From Peptococcaceae bacterium BRH_c23 (GTDB lineage Bacteria; Bacillota_B; Desulfitobacteriia; Desulfitobacteriales; Desulfitobacteriaceae), in the NCBI GenBank assembly GCA_000961805.1, contig LADV01000157.1, forward strand, positions 1-24,128: a DNA stretch of 24,128 bases. The letters are read 5' to 3'. Shown in pieces: positions 22,995 to 24,128 of the stretch. A program made the translations under genes and the position numbers. The notes under the pieces are model-generated. The model was not told where the DNA came from and did not search any database. It saw only the letters and a list, made by a program, of their open reading frames with translations. Position 1 is the first letter of the stretch, and every line of letters begins with the position of its first letter.

Positions 22995-23135
22995 TTCGGA
23001 ATCCTCCTTTAAAGCAAACTTGGCTGGCGCTCGAAGACACTGACTTCGCACGAATTAGCCTTCTTGCAGCTTGCGAAACGGCCGCCTAGTTGCACTTATG
23101 CCCGCGCATTCTAATAAGCAGGGTACAGGGGTACC

Positions 23136-24128
23136 TTAATGGTGGATAATAGCGCCGGCGATGCGGCAGTTTTCAAGGCAGGCTCCACATTTTAGGCAAC
23201 GTTCTTCATCAATGACGTGTTGCTCCTTGGCTGTGCCGGTGATGCAATTCGCCGGGCAGTGTTTTGTGCAAAGGGTACACCCTTTGCATTTTTCTGTGAT
23301 CTGATACTTCAACAAGCTCCTGCAAACTTTAGCCGGACAGGTTTTGTCTACGACATGGGCAAGATATTCGGCTCGGAAAAACTCAAGGGTGGAAAGGATA
23401 GGGTTTGGAGCAGTCTGCCCAAGCCCGCAAAGGGAAGTGTCCTTGATGATCTTTCCCAGCGTCTCCAGTTTATCTAGGTCATCTTCAGTTCCTTTGCCTT
23501 CTGTGATTTTGGTCAGGATTTCGTGAAGACGTTTGGTTCCGACTCGGCAGGCAGTGCAGCGACCACAGGATTCGTCCACCGTGAATTCGAGGAAGAACTT
23601 GGCGATATTAACCATACAATCGTCTTCATCCAAGACAATAAGCCCTCCGGAGCCCATCATGGAGCCAATGGCAGCTAAGGATTCATAATCAATCGGGGTA
23701 TCTAAATATTGAATCGGTATACATCCGCCAGAGGGTCCTCCGGTTTGCGCTGCTTTGAACATTTTATCGTGCTTGATTCCCCCACCCATGTTAAAGATAA
23801 TTTGCCGGAGAGTTGTTCCCATGGGGACCTCCACAAGTCCTACATTCCGGACCTTACCTGCTAGGGCAAACACTTTTGTTCCTTTGCTTTTTTCTGTGCC
23901 TATTCCGCTAAACCAATCCGCTCCTTTTAAAATTATGGGAGGGACATTGGCCAAGGTTTCCACATTGTTGACACAGGTTGGCTTACCCCATAGCCCTTTT
24001 TCGGCGGGGAAGGGAGGTTTTACTGAAGGTTCCCCTCGAGCCCCCTCAATGGAATGGATCAAAGAGGTCTCTTCACCACAGACAAAGGCCCCGGCACCAT
24101 ATTTAAGTTCAATGTCAAAGCAAAAATC
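23136..24128 (-). CDS. hndC: Hydrogenase NAD(P)-binding flavoprotein subunit (HndC/NuoF type), 5' end outside window
   Basis: The frame stays open to the window edge ([10 protein letters not shown] at the cut), so about 330 C-terminal residues are seen of an expected roughly 550-600. It shows [19 protein letters not shown] (FMN/NADH region), [24 protein letters not shown], and the NuoF [4Fe-4S] site [11 protein letters not shown] with the later Cys in DTSLCGLGQ. The C-terminal extension has two [4Fe-4S] motifs ([23 protein letters not shown]), as in HndC and HydB. It takes electrons from NAD(P)H to the catalytic subunit or the reverse, possibly with ferredoxin. A 141-bp gap separates it from hndD; the thioredoxin-like [2Fe-2S] subunits should lie beyond the window. 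Confidence 0.95.
   Translation of the reverse strand, partial: DFCFDIELKYGAGAFVCGEETSLIHSIEGARGEPSVKPPFPAEKGLWGKPTCVNNVETLANVPPIILKGADWFSGIGTEKSKGTKVFALAGKVRNVGLVEVPMGTTLRQIIFNMGGGIKHDKMFKAAQTGGPSGGCIPIQYLDTPIDYESLAAIGSMMGSGGLIVLDEDDCMVNIAKFFLEFTVDESCGRCTACRVGTKRLHEILTKITEGKGTEDDLDKLETLGKIIKDTSLCGLGQTAPNPILSTLEFFRAEYLAHVVDKTCPAKVCRSLLKYQITEKCKGCTLCTKHCPANCITGTAKEQHVIDEERCLKCGACLENCRIAGAIIHH

Overview
The window looks like a chromosomal segment of a strictly anaerobic, low-GC, endospore-forming Firmicute. The Peptococcaceae type (Desulfosporosinus/Desulfitobacterium-like) is my best guess. This is inferred from the gene set: an NAD(P)-linked [FeFe] hydrogenase of the Hnd type, a hybrid cluster protein, a sporulation-type orphan histidine kinase, a DUF5317 protein and an HD-GYP protein. 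AGGAGG ribosome sites support it, but no 16S or other marker is present to prove it.

Layout. 1-1.4 kb is gene-poor: hairpins, two direct repeats, a 55-aa minus-strand ORF and a truncated exonuclease III remnant. 1.5-2.9 kb encodes a membrane histidine kinase that ends at a strong terminator. 3.2-7.5 kb is one large plus-strand gene for a single-module non-ribosomal peptide synthetase (C-A-PCP-reductase). It has no other biosynthetic gene beside it, and its adenylation code resembles that for glycine. 7.8-11.6 kb is a minus-strand group read in the order gamma-carbonic anhydrase, norC-like, norB-like, and a glutamate-synthase-like FMN protein split by an apparent frameshift. 11.8-13.5 kb is an IS200/IS605-type element with intact tnpA and tnpB. 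13.5-14.9 kb is a compositionally foreign stretch. It has no credible intact gene, but it carries the C-terminal end of a large serine recombinase followed by a terminator. 15.1-16.7 kb is hcp with its own terminator. 16.9-19.7 kb holds an unknown conserved protein, a 24-aa hydrophobic peptide, a membrane HD-GYP phosphodiesterase and a DUF5317 protein. Then come tcdA (minus), a heptad-repeat coiled-coil protein (plus), and the hydrogenase genes hndD and hndC (minus; hndC runs off the window).

How the genes may work together. norCB (NO to N2O) and hcp (NO or hydroxylamine reduction) make a nitrosative-stress neighbourhood, now separated by the IS element and the recombinase remnant. CRP/FNR-family-like half-sites (TGTGA-N6-TCACA type) lie upstream of both the carbonic anhydrase/nor group and hcp, which suggests shared control. 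The hydrogenase pair would exchange electrons between H2, NAD(P)H and possibly ferredoxin.

The best candidates for something undescribed are the orphan one-module NRPS with a reductase release domain and the anomalous 13.5-14.9 kb island.
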